From the NCBI GenBank assembly GCA_964242945.1, contig CAXTCF010000206.1, forward strand, positions 1 through 6,405: a DNA stretch of 6,405 nt, in the 5' to 3' direction. Every line of letters begins with the position of its first letter. Within the stretch, counting starts at the first letter, position 1. Made by a program: the position numbers and the translations under genes. Positions 1 through 5,218 of the stretch are shown here, piece after piece. The notes below the pieces were generated by a model. The model ran no database searches. It saw only the letters and a list, made by a program, of their open reading frames with translations, and had not been told where the DNA came from. This DNA is from Mesorhizobium_B sp964242945. GTDB taxonomy: Bacteria; Pseudomonadota; Alphaproteobacteria; Rhizobiales; Rhizobiaceae.

Positions 1-8
1 GGACGCTT

Positions 9-383
9 GTGAGCGCAATTATCAGAGCAAACACAGTTCGGAACGTCGCCTGTGTTGCTGCCGTGCTGCTTCCTTTTCTCAGTTCTATCATTGCACGTGC
101 GGAAACAGCCATGACGGCAGGTGTGGTGCTGGAAAAAATGAGTGGGAAGGAGCTGTTCTCTTACGTCTACGGCATCGTCGACGGCATGGCTTATGCGCGC
201 TTTCGCAAGGACACGCTCGCCGCCGGCACCAAGCAGCAGGCCGGCATGAACTGCATCTACGACTGGTTCTTCGCCAACGATAACGCGGCCTTCGCCAAGA
301 TCGAGGGCGCGTTCCGCGCCAACGCCGATTATATCCCGCCCGTGATCATCGCCGCGCTGATCAAGAAAGAATGCGGTGAATGA
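9..383 (+). CDS. Small exported conserved-hypothetical protein with two cysteines
   Basis: I do not recognise a named function. The 124-residue product starts with a basic N-terminus (Arg6, Arg11), a hydrophobic stretch at about residues 13-28 and an Ala-Arg-Ala site at 29-31, which together look like a Sec signal peptide cleaved before Glu32. The mature part of about 93 residues has Cys82 and Cys122, which could form a disulfide in the periplasm. Its alternation of a Tyr/Gly-rich helix (about 50-65), a central Cys and a C-terminal helix ending in a Cys recalls small Rap1a/Tai-like or HdeA-like periplasmic proteins, but this is only a resemblance. The start is a GTG eight bases from the window edge; GGA at 1-3 could be part of a ribosome site, so a longer gene cannot be excluded. 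Its TGA overlaps the ATG of the next gene (ATGA), so the two are probably co-translated. Confidence 0.7.
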   Translation: MSAIIRANTVRNVACVAAVLLPFLSSIIARAETAMTAGVVLEKMSGKELFSYVYGIVDGMAYARFRKDTLAAGTKQQAGMNCIYDWFFANDNAAFAKIEGAFRANADYIPPVIIAALIKKECGE

Positions 384-1135
384 TGGTGCCCGTGACGGCC
401 GGAACGCTGAGACGCCACTTCGGAGCGAGCGCTGCGAGCGACTTCCTCGAAACGCTGCTTCGCCACAAGCTTGATCAGCGCGACCGGCAGGAGCGTGAAG
501 AGCGGATCGAGCAGGAGGCCGATGACTCCTTCGAGTTCGCCGTTGCGATGGTGTCTGCCGAGGAGGCGGCGGCATTCCGCGTCGAGCTTGACGCCTACGA
601 TGTCGCCACTGTCGAAGCGCTGCAAGAGAACGAGCACGGGCTGGTCGAAGCGCGCGAGAACGTTGGCAAGCTGCTGGCCCGCGCTCATGTTCTGCCGGAC
701 GGCCGCCGCGTGTTCGAGACCGAGGACGGCCTGCGGGTGTTCGACGAGAAGGGCAACGAACTCGACGCCTCCGTGATCACGCCGGGCGAGATCGACGACA
801 CTCATCCGCGCTGGGAGGTGTACGACCGGGCGCGTCAACGTGTCGATGCGTTGGAGGAGCAGCGGACCGAAATCCTCGACTACCAGGCCAAGCTCGACGA
901 TGCGCGTGTGCGCCTCGATGCCGGTGACATGACGCGCGACGAGTTCGATCGCCTTCGTACGAGCCTGAAGGCGGACATGCCGGAAGCCGTGCGCAACCAA
1001 ATCCCTGAGTTCGCGGCTCAGAAGGCGGAGGTGACTGCCGAAACGCCGAAGTCTGCAGAGAAGCTCGACATCTCGGATGACATGGTGCCGACATCAAGAT
1101 CGGCATCGGTGCCTGCGCTCAACCTCGGAGGCTGA
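380..1135 (+). CDS. Charged, probably coiled-coil hypothetical protein
   Basis: I do not recognise a named function. The 251-residue product has no signal peptide or membrane segment. Residues about 19-60 and 78-101 are strongly charged and helical (runs of Arg, Glu, Asp, Gln). Residues 105-130 look like a compact beta-hairpin unit, with DGRRVFETEDG followed by LRVFDEKGNEL. Residues about 145-200 form a second long helix with coiled-coil character. The tail from about 212 is low in complexity, rich in Ala, Ser and Pro, and probably disordered. Two ATGs lie in tandem (380 and 383); the first overlaps the preceding stop as ATGA, and an AGAAAG at 364-369 is the only, weak, ribosome-site candidate, so coupling to the upstream gene is likely. 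My impression is that pairs like this occur on alphaproteobacterial conjugative elements, but I cannot confirm that here. Confidence 0.72.
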   Translation: MMVPVTAGTLRRHFGASAASDFLETLLRHKLDQRDRQEREERIEQEADDSFEFAVAMVSAEEAAAFRVELDAYDVATVEALQENEHGLVEARENVGKLLARAHVLPDGRRVFETEDGLRVFDEKGNELDASVITPGEIDDTHPRWEVYDRARQRVDALEEQRTEILDYQAKLDDARVRLDAGDMTRDEFDRLRTSLKADMPEAVRNQIPEFAAQKAEVTAETPKSAEKLDISDDMVPTSRSASVPALNLGG

Positions 1136-1137
1136 CC

Positions 1138-1190
1138 GGTTGGTTGTGCCGAAGCCACTACGGCAGGCTGAGCCCCCAGCAGCGCCAACC
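1138..1190. other. Potential branched stem structure after the 251-aa gene
   Basis: Directly after the stop codon at 1133-1135, GGTTGG (1138-1143) can pair with CCAACC (1185-1190). Inside this outer stem lie two small hairpins: TGCCG (1147-1151) with CGGCA (1161-1165), and GCTG (1167-1170) with CAGC (1177-1180). There is no T-run after it, so it is not a classic intrinsic terminator. It could affect the mRNA 3' end of the upstream pair, or be chance in GC-rich DNA. Confidence 0.25.
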
Positions 1191-1202
1191 GCATTGTAGA
1201 TT

Positions 1203-1236
1203 TGTCATGACATTGTCGGGTGATCTGTGGTATTCT
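1203..1236 (+). promoter_or_regulatory. Candidate promoter and operator of the toxin-antitoxin operon
   Basis: TGTCATGACA at 1203-1212 is a perfect 10-base palindrome. It overlaps ATGACA (1207-1212), which matches the -35 consensus in five of six positions. An 18-base spacer leads to TATTCT (1231-1236), which matches the -10 consensus in four of six. Transcription would begin just before the AGAGGTG ribosome site at 1244-1250. Antitoxins with a ribbon-helix-helix domain usually bind palindromes over their own promoter, alone or in complex with the toxin, so this is the natural site for autorepression. The promoter and operator roles are inferred. Confidence 0.45.
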
Positions 1237-1255
1237 GGTTCTCAGAGGTGTTCCC

Positions 1256-1546
1256 ATGCCGACGCGACCGACCCGCACCGAGAAGCTCGATCTCAGGCTG
1301 ACCCCCGATGCCAAGCGCATGCTGGCCTCGGCTGCCGCCGCCGAGCGCCGCTCCTTGAGCGAGTTCGTGCTCGAAAGCGCCCTCGACCGGGCCGAGGAGA
1401 CCCTTGCCGACCGCCGCAGCTTCCAGCTCGACGCCGAGAGGTGGACCGCCTTCATGGAAGCGCTCGACGCACCGCCGAAGGACATGCACCGCCTCAAGCA
1501 GCTTCTGAACGAGACCAGCATCTTCTCCGGCCGCGAGCCCGCGTGA
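1256..1546 (+). CDS. tacA: DUF1778 ribbon-helix-helix antitoxin (TacA/AtaR type)
   Basis: The 96-residue product is the antitoxin partner of the GNAT toxin that follows. Residues about 8-17 (EKLDLRLTPD) form the DNA-binding beta strand of a ribbon-helix-helix fold. Two helices follow (about 18-31, and 33-48 beginning with the typical SLSEFV), and a C-terminal segment (about 55-90, with the aromatic-acidic stretch RWTAFMEAL) is expected to wrap around and block the toxin. In this family the antitoxin also represses the operon. I chose the ATG at 1256 because AGAGGTG lies five bases upstream and the RHH strand then sits at the usual distance from the N-terminus; an in-frame GTG at 1220 would put the start inside the promoter. 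The TGA overlaps the toxin GTG (GTGA). The function is well supported; the exact symbol is a family-level label. Confidence 0.9.
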   Translation: MPTRPTRTEKLDLRLTPDAKRMLASAAAAERRSLSEFVLESALDRAEETLADRRSFQLDAERWTAFMEALDAPPKDMHRLKQLLNETSIFSGREPA

Positions 1547-2034
1547 CGGCGTTCCGCGTCGAGAAGCTCCATCGCAGGCATGCCGTCGACGCGTTCGACT
1601 GCGGTGAGGAGCCGCTCAACCGCTTCCTCCTCCGCTACGCGCTTCCCAACAGCCAAGCCAACGCCTCGCAGACCTATGTCGGACTGGCGGATGATGCGGT
1701 CATCGGCTTCTATACGCTGGTCGTCGGCGAAGTCGCCTATGAAGGCGCGCCGGAGCGCCTGACCAAGGGCCTCGCTCGCCATCCGGTGCCGATCATGCTG
1801 CTCGCCCGTCTTGCCGTCAGCCTCGACTGGCAGGGCAAAGGCGTCGGCGCCGGCCTTCTGCGGGATGCCATCCTGCGCACCTTGCAGGCTGCCGACATTG
1901 CCGGCATTCGTGCCTTCATGGTCCATGCCAAGGACGAGCACGCCTCTGCCTTTTATCGGCACTTCGGCTTCGAGCCGTCGCCGAGCGATCCCCTGCATCT
2001 CTACGCCCTGATCAAGGACCTGCAGCGGCTGTAG
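1543..2034 (+). CDS. tacT: GNAT-family acetyltransferase toxin (TacT/AtaT type)
   Basis: The 163-residue product is the toxin of the pair. Known members acetylate the amino group of aminoacyl-tRNA, which stops translation. The GNAT core is visible: an N-terminal strand and helix with the family-typical FDCGEEPLNRFL (18-29), the central beta strand LLARLAVSLDWQ (86-97), the acetyl-CoA pyrophosphate loop QGKGVGAGLL (97-106), and the AFYRHFGF motif (136-143), whose Tyr138 lies where the proposed catalytic tyrosine of TacT is found. The length fits the family. Reading opens with GTG at 1543, whose last two bases belong to the antitoxin stop; no ribosome site is seen, so translation is probably coupled to the antitoxin, which keeps antitoxin in excess. 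The frame is open back to 1144, but that extension overlaps tacA and lacks family sequence. All key motifs are intact, so the toxin should be functional. Confidence 0.9.
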   Translation: MTAFRVEKLHRRHAVDAFDCGEEPLNRFLLRYALPNSQANASQTYVGLADDAVIGFYTLVVGEVAYEGAPERLTKGLARHPVPIMLLARLAVSLDWQGKGVGAGLLRDAILRTLQAADIAGIRAFMVHAKDEHASAFYRHFGFEPSPSDPLHLYALIKDLQRL

Positions 2035-2169
2035 CGCCGATCCCTATGCCGCCCTGATCACCTAGCTGTTCAGTCCCGGCAGACAGAGCCTTCCCCTTCC
2101 TTCGCTGTGAACGCCCCCCCGTCGCGGCCTTCTTTGTGGCGTGCCTGGCAGAAGCTGTCCGGCCCCGCA

Positions 2170-2190
2170 ACGGCGCGATGCGCCGTCTTT
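2170..2190 (+). terminator. Possible intrinsic terminator or attenuator between tacT and ardC
   Basis: ACGGCGC (2170-2176) pairs perfectly with GCGCCGT (2180-2186) across a GAT loop (or six pairs with a five-base loop), followed by CTTT (2187-2190). The stem is strong but the T-run is short and the site is 136 bases after the tacT stop. It could end toxin-antitoxin transcripts or act within an ardC leader transcript. Confidence 0.35.
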
Positions 2191-2278
2191 CCGCTTCGCC
2201 CGCCCCGGCGCGTGCCGCTTGGGGTGCAAGGCCGCCCATCTCCTGCCTCTCCGGACGCCATCAGGCCGCGACAGGCGC

Positions 2279-2290
2279 GGCTTGCAAGCC
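2279..2290. promoter_or_regulatory. Perfect 12-base palindrome before the ardC ribosome site
   Basis: GGCTTGCAAGCC is its own reverse complement and ends seven bases before the AGGAG of the ardC ribosome site. A palindrome in this place is typical of a dimeric repressor operator, but no regulator gene is in the window and the identity of any binding protein is unknown. Confidence 0.4.
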
Positions 2291-2309
2291 AAGCGAAAGG
2301 AGAAACACC

Positions 2310-3215
2310 ATGTCAACCAAGGGAAAGTTCGACGTCCATCACGAGATCACCGACCGCATCGTGTCAGCCATCGAGACCGCAGGCGAGTTCAGGCTGCCCT
2401 GGATCAAAGCGAAGGGCGGCAGCTTTGCCCGGCCCGTCAACATCGCGTCCGGCAACCGCTACAACGGCGTCAACATCGTCTCGCTCTGGGTGTCGGCGCT
2501 GGCCAGCGACTATCCCTCGAACGTCTGGGGCACCTACCGCCAGTGGCAGGAGCGCGGTGCCCAGGTCCGCAAGGGCGAGAAGTCCTCGCTGGTTGTCTTC
2601 TACAAGGAGCTCACGGTCGAGCAGCGCAACGAGGAAACCGGCAAGACCGAAGCTGCCGAGCGGCTGATGGCGCGGGCGAGCCACGTCTTCAACGCCGCCC
2701 AGATCGAGGGCTTCGTCACCGACACCGAAGAACTGCCCGACAGCGCGACCTTTGATCCGATCGAGCAGGCCGAGCAGTTTGCGAAGGCCACTGGTGCCCG
2801 CATTGAGGAAGGCGGCGACCGCGCCTGCTACATTCCTTCAGCCGACATGATCCGCATGCCGGAGCGGCGACGCTTCACCGGCACGGAAACGACGACGCCA
2901 GCCGAAGGCTTCTACAGCACGCTCTGCCATGAGCTTGTTCACTGGTCGGGTGCGAAGAGCCGCCTCGACCGTGATCTCACCGGCCGCTTCGGCTCCGAAA
3001 GCTACGCTGTCGAAGAACTGATAGCCGAGCTTGGTGCCGCCTTCCTGTGCGGCGACCTCGCGATCACACCGGAGCCGCGGACTGATCATGCCTGCTACAT
3101 CGCAAACTGGCTGAAGGTGCTGAAGGACGACAAGCACGCCATCTTCACGGCTGCGTCGAAGGCGAGCCAAGCTGCAAATTGGTTGCAGGCTAGGAACACA
3201 GCGGAGGCGCCGTGA
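2310..3215 (+). CDS. ardC: ArdC-type antirestriction protein with metallopeptidase domain
   Basis: The 301-residue product belongs to the ArdC family carried by conjugative plasmids and integrative elements, which bind single-stranded DNA and protect incoming DNA from host restriction enzymes. Residues about 5-130 form the N-terminal DUF1738/ArdC domain, with the hallmark LPWIK (29-33), RPVNIASGNRYNGVN (41-55), W-rich TYRQWQERGAQVRKGE (75-90) and SHVFNAAQIEG (124-134). Residues about 150-295 form the metallopeptidase domain: HELVH at 207-211 gives two zinc-ligand histidines and the catalytic Glu208, and EELIAELGAAF (235-245) holds the likely third ligand (Glu236 or Glu240). Length and domain order match the family. 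The ATG at 2310 is chosen because AGGAG (2298-2302) sits seven bases upstream; the frame is open to 2136 but nothing there resembles ArdC. The stop is embedded in a strong stem-loop. The gene is GC-rich like its upstream neighbours and marks the end of the backbone-like part. Confidence 0.93.
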   Translation: MSTKGKFDVHHEITDRIVSAIETAGEFRLPWIKAKGGSFARPVNIASGNRYNGVNIVSLWVSALASDYPSNVWGTYRQWQERGAQVRKGEKSSLVVFYKELTVEQRNEETGKTEAAERLMARASHVFNAAQIEGFVTDTEELPDSATFDPIEQAEQFAKATGARIEEGGDRACYIPSADMIRMPERRRFTGTETTTPAEGFYSTLCHELVHWSGAKSRLDRDLTGRFGSESYAVEELIAELGAAFLCGDLAITPEPRTDHACYIANWLKVLKDDKHAIFTAASKASQAANWLQARNTAEAP

Positions 3216-3224
3216 GGCGCCTTC
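3203..3224 (+). other. Stem-loop enclosing the ardC stop codon
   Basis: Bases 3203-3211 pair with 3216-3224 (eight Watson-Crick pairs and one G-T) around the loop GTGA, which in RNA is a stable GNRA-type tetraloop. The TGA stop codon of ardC (3213-3215) falls in the loop. No T-run follows, so it is more likely an mRNA-stabilising 3' structure than an intrinsic terminator. It also contains a GGAGG and GTG that mimic a start site for a spurious frame. Confidence 0.45.
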
Positions 3225-3487
3225 CAAATACATGCTGCCGCTCCAAATGTCAGCTTCACCGTTCGCTGCCGACGTCCCCCGGTGTTTTTTCAGCGCCACC
3301 CTTTGACCAGTTGCCGACCTTCTTGCCGCACAGAGGGAATGGCAGCTTTGCGCTCGAACTTTTCCTTTCGATGCGCCTGTCTCTGTTCTTGAGAGCTGTC
3401 GTTCGAGTTCATGTTGGAAACAATCAGTCAGTTTTTTGTAACAAGGATGCAGAAGCGCCTTCCGACAATCGATAATAGAACTGCGGG
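3225..3487. other. Convergent intergenic spacer between ardC and vsr
   Basis: I see no supported gene in these 263 bases. The stretch is clearly poorer in GC than ardC and marks the join between the element-like part and the methyltransferase island. It holds a weak terminator candidate (3257-3290), a long inverted repeat CTCGAAC (3353-3359) with GTTCGAG (3401-3407) enclosing a small CTCT/AGAG hairpin (3381-3384 with 3392-3395), and a nine-base repeat GCGCCTTCC at 3217-3225 and 3455-3463. None is enough to call an attachment site or an RNA gene. Confidence 0.4.
3257..3290 (+). terminator. Weak intrinsic terminator candidate downstream of ardC
   Basis: CACCG (3257-3261) can pair with CGGTG (3280-3284), immediately followed by six T residues (3285-3290). 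The position, about 40 bases after the ardC stop, is right. The stem is only five pairs and the loop is 18 bases, so efficiency is doubtful. Confidence 0.3.
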
Positions 3488-3955
3488 CTAGATCGAAGCG
3501 GAGCGGTCATTCGCGAAAGACGCGCTGAAAGATTCCGCAGGATTGGGCGACGACAGAAACGAGCGTAGTTTCTCAGTCAAGATTTCGACATCGCGCTTTG
3601 CAGTCTCGCATTCCCAAACTTTTAGGACGCTCCATCCGTCCGCCGCCAACTGTTGCGTCTGCTCCCCATCCCGGATGACATTCCGGCCGATCTTGGCCGT
3701 CCAGTAGTCCGTTCTGGTTGTAGGTAGCCTGCCCTTGCTACAGTCGTGACCATGCCAGAAGCAACCGTGAACGAAGATCGCTTTTCGTTGTTTCTGGAAG
3801 ACGACATCCGGCTTACCGGGCAGATCCGCTTTATGAAGCCTATATCTACGTCCCATTGAATGAAGTAGGCGACGCACGACCATCTCCGGTGCCGTGTCCG
3901 CGGACTTGACCGCGGACATTATCCGACTGCGCTTGGCGGGATCGTAGATGTCCAT
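3488..3955 (-). CDS. vsr: Very short patch repair endonuclease (Vsr)
   Basis: The 155-residue product nicks DNA next to T:G mismatches that arise when 5-methylcytosine deaminates, starting short-patch repair at sites modified by the partner methyltransferase. The family motifs are complete: the N-terminal SRIMSAVKSADTAPE (10-24, with the catalytic-region Glu24), LPGKPDVVF (45-53, metal-binding Asp50), IFVHGCFWHGHDC (60-72, with His63, His68 and zinc ligands Cys65, His70, Cys72), and the WECE block (114-117, zinc ligand Cys116). These match E. coli Vsr E25, D51, H64, H69, C66, H71, C73 and C117 by pattern. Length is normal. The ATG at 3955 gives the standard N-terminus; only a weak GGGA about 11 bases upstream could serve as ribosome site. 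The gene is divergent from the methyltransferase across 171 bases. In MORC-type restriction islands a Vsr-like nuclease may also serve in restriction; here the sequence looks like a classical repair enzyme. Confidence 0.94.
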   Translation of the reverse strand: MDIYDPAKRSRIMSAVKSADTAPEMVVRRLLHSMGRRYRLHKADLPGKPDVVFQKQRKAIFVHGCFWHGHDCSKGRLPTTRTDYWTAKIGRNVIRDGEQTQQLAADGWSVLKVWECETAKRDVEILTEKLRSFLSSPNPAESFSASFANDRSASI

Positions 3956-4126
3956 ATTCGACGTATCCCATCTAAATCAGCCGCGACAATGACGGCTTGA
4001 CTGCGAGGAGGCTTCAGGAGCACACTCCGATCACAATCGCTCGGCGAATGCGGCGCTTCACGGGAGAATTTGCTCCCTAGCTAGGTTTTTGTTCACGAGC
4101 TTGCAATAACGATTCGAACGCTCTAG
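3956..4126. promoter_or_regulatory. Divergent promoter region between vsr and the methyltransferase
   Basis: This 171-base spacer must carry promoters for both directions. Features seen are a hairpin GGGAG (4062-4066) with CTCCC (4073-4077), and next to it a perfect palindrome CCTAGCTAGG (4076-4085) followed by five T residues. Reading toward vsr, TTGTCG and GATACG are 16 bases apart and could be weak -35/-10 elements. No convincing promoter is visible toward the methyltransferase. The palindrome about 40 bases before the methyltransferase start is a possible operator. All roles are inferred. Confidence 0.35.
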
Positions 4127-5218
4127 ATGGCCGTCGAATCGATGCATGGGACTGATAACCAATCCGGTCGGCGGCTGAAGGTAGTCGATTTCTTCTGTGG
4201 CGCTGGGGGGATGAGTTTTGGCCTGTCTCAAGCAGGCTTACAGATTCTGGCTGGAATCGACAATTCCAAGGACTGCCAGAAGACTTACAAAGCGAACGTT
4301 GTCGGCGCGAAATACATTCGACGTGATCTTACACGTCTTTCAACTAAGGAGTTAGCCCGGCGTCTGGGCATCGTTCCTGACGATCCAAGTCTCGTCTTCT
4401 GTGGGTGCTCGCCATGTCAATTTTGGAGCAAAATCCGAACTGACAAGAGCAAGTCGGTACGGACCGCATTCCTGCTGAAGCAGTTCCAGAGGTTCATCAA
4501 AGCTTTTCGGCCAGGCTTCGTCGTCATCGAGAACGTCCCCGGACTATTCCGGCGGAAGGATAACGACATCCTCCGCAACTTCCACGACTTCTTACACCAC
4601 CTAGGATATAATTTCGCCCATGACGTCGTCAACGCGTATAACTATGGGGTGCCGCAGAATCGCTTGCGATATCTTCTGATCGCATCCCGTTTTGGCAAGG
4701 TGAAGACCCTCCCTCCGCACGCAGAGAATACCGGCCTAAGCGTGAAGGACTTTATCGGGGTCGACAATGGCTTCCCGAGCATCTCTGCCGGACACCGTGA
4801 CGCCTCCGAGTTTATCCATACAGCCATGGCGCTTTCTGACAAGAACTTGCGCAGGATATGTATGACACCAGCTGACGGCGGTGATCGCAGTTCGTGGGCG
4901 GGTCACGAAGAACTTCAGATTGATGCGTACCGAGGTCGGGACAAGATATTTAGGGACGTCTATGGGCGCATGTCATGGGGCAAACCTGCTCCCACCATCA
5001 CCACCAAATTCCACAGTCTCAGCAATGGCCGTTTCGGGCATCCAGAGGAGCATCGGGCCATTTCTATCAGGGAAGGTGCGACCCTCCAGACCTTTCCCCA
5101 AGACTATTCCTTTGTCTCTAGCACCCTCGACAGCTTAGCGAAGCAGATTGGTAACGCGGTGCCTCCCGCACTCGCCCGGTATATTGGCGAGCACCTAATA
5201 GCGGTGAATGATGGCTAG
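4127..5218 (+). CDS. dcm: DNA (cytosine-5-)-methyltransferase
   Basis: The 363-residue product transfers a methyl group from S-adenosylmethionine to carbon 5 of cytosine within a recognition site. The family motifs appear in order: motif I VVDFFCGAGGMSFG (19-32, cofactor loop), motif IV CGCSPCQ (92-98, catalytic Cys97), motif VI ENVPGL (135-140, Glu135), motif VIII QNRLRYLLIA (177-186), target-recognition region (about 190-310), motif IX RAISIREGATLQTFP (310-324) and motif X KQIGNAVPPALA (339-350). It is complete. The recognition site cannot be read from sequence. An in-frame TAG directly precedes the ATG at 4127, so that is the earliest start; no ribosome site is visible, and Met6 (4142) is an alternative. 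Its end overlaps the ATPase start by 11 bases, and vsr lies divergently upstream. Lower GC than ardC suggests separate acquisition. The symbol is a family label; it need not match CCWGG. Confidence 0.94.
   Translation: MAVESMHGTDNQSGRRLKVVDFFCGAGGMSFGLSQAGLQILAGIDNSKDCQKTYKANVVGAKYIRRDLTRLSTKELARRLGIVPDDPSLVFCGCSPCQFWSKIRTDKSKSVRTAFLLKQFQRFIKAFRPGFVVIENVPGLFRRKDNDILRNFHDFLHHLGYNFAHDVVNAYNYGVPQNRLRYLLIASRFGKVKTLPPHAENTGLSVKDFIGVDNGFPSISAGHRDASEFIHTAMALSDKNLRRICMTPADGGDRSSWAGHEELQIDAYRGRDKIFRDVYGRMSWGKPAPTITTKFHSLSNGRFGHPEEHRAISIREGATLQTFPQDYSFVSSTLDSLAKQIGNAVPPALARYIGEHLIAVNDG

Larger units (their letters stand above)
2035..2309 (+). promoter_or_regulatory. Long structured leader upstream of ardC
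   Basis: No gene is supported in these 275 bases. The stretch holds a terminator-like hairpin (2170-2190), a small hairpin GCCGCG/CGCGGC (2265-2270 with 2276-2281, loop ACAGG), a perfect palindrome at 2279-2290, and a TGCAAGGCC at 2225-2233 that can pair, with one bulge, with GGCTTGCA at 2279-2286. The last three share bases and so exclude each other. The AAAGGAGAAA ribosome site (2296-2305) follows directly. This arrangement would suit a repressor site or an attenuator controlling ardC, a gene expected to be needed briefly on entry into a new host. The regulatory role is inferred; I see no clear -35/-10 pair. Confidence 0.4.

Noticed and set aside
329..1000. Long open frame on the minus strand opposite the 251-aa gene
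   Set aside because: It is a mirror frame of GC-rich coding DNA; the plus-strand gene has ATGA coupling and sensible charged-helix composition.
1144..1542. In-frame upstream extension of the GNAT toxin
   Set aside because: It overlaps the antitoxin gene out of frame, contains no GNAT sequence and would make the toxin far longer than its family.
2136..2309. Upstream extension of the ardC frame
   Set aside because: There is a strong ribosome site before 2310, and the extension is low-complexity sequence unlike ArdC.
3395..3412. GTTCGAGTTC resembling a tRNA T-loop, as at integration sites
   Set aside because: The flanking bases do not form a T-stem, and there is no acceptor stem or CCA end, so no tRNA or tRNA fragment is supported.
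3217..3463. Nine-base direct repeat GCGCCTTCC at 3217-3225 and 3455-3463 as attachment sites
   Set aside because: It is too short, the segment between carries no gene or integrase, and the left copy is part of the ardC stop hairpin.
3212..3475. GTG-started 87-codon frame overlapping the ardC stop, preceded by GGAGG
   Set aside because: The composition (many Cys, Arg, Leu, Ser, Pro) is not protein-like, it matches no family I know, and its apparent start signals are arms of the ardC stop-codon hairpin.
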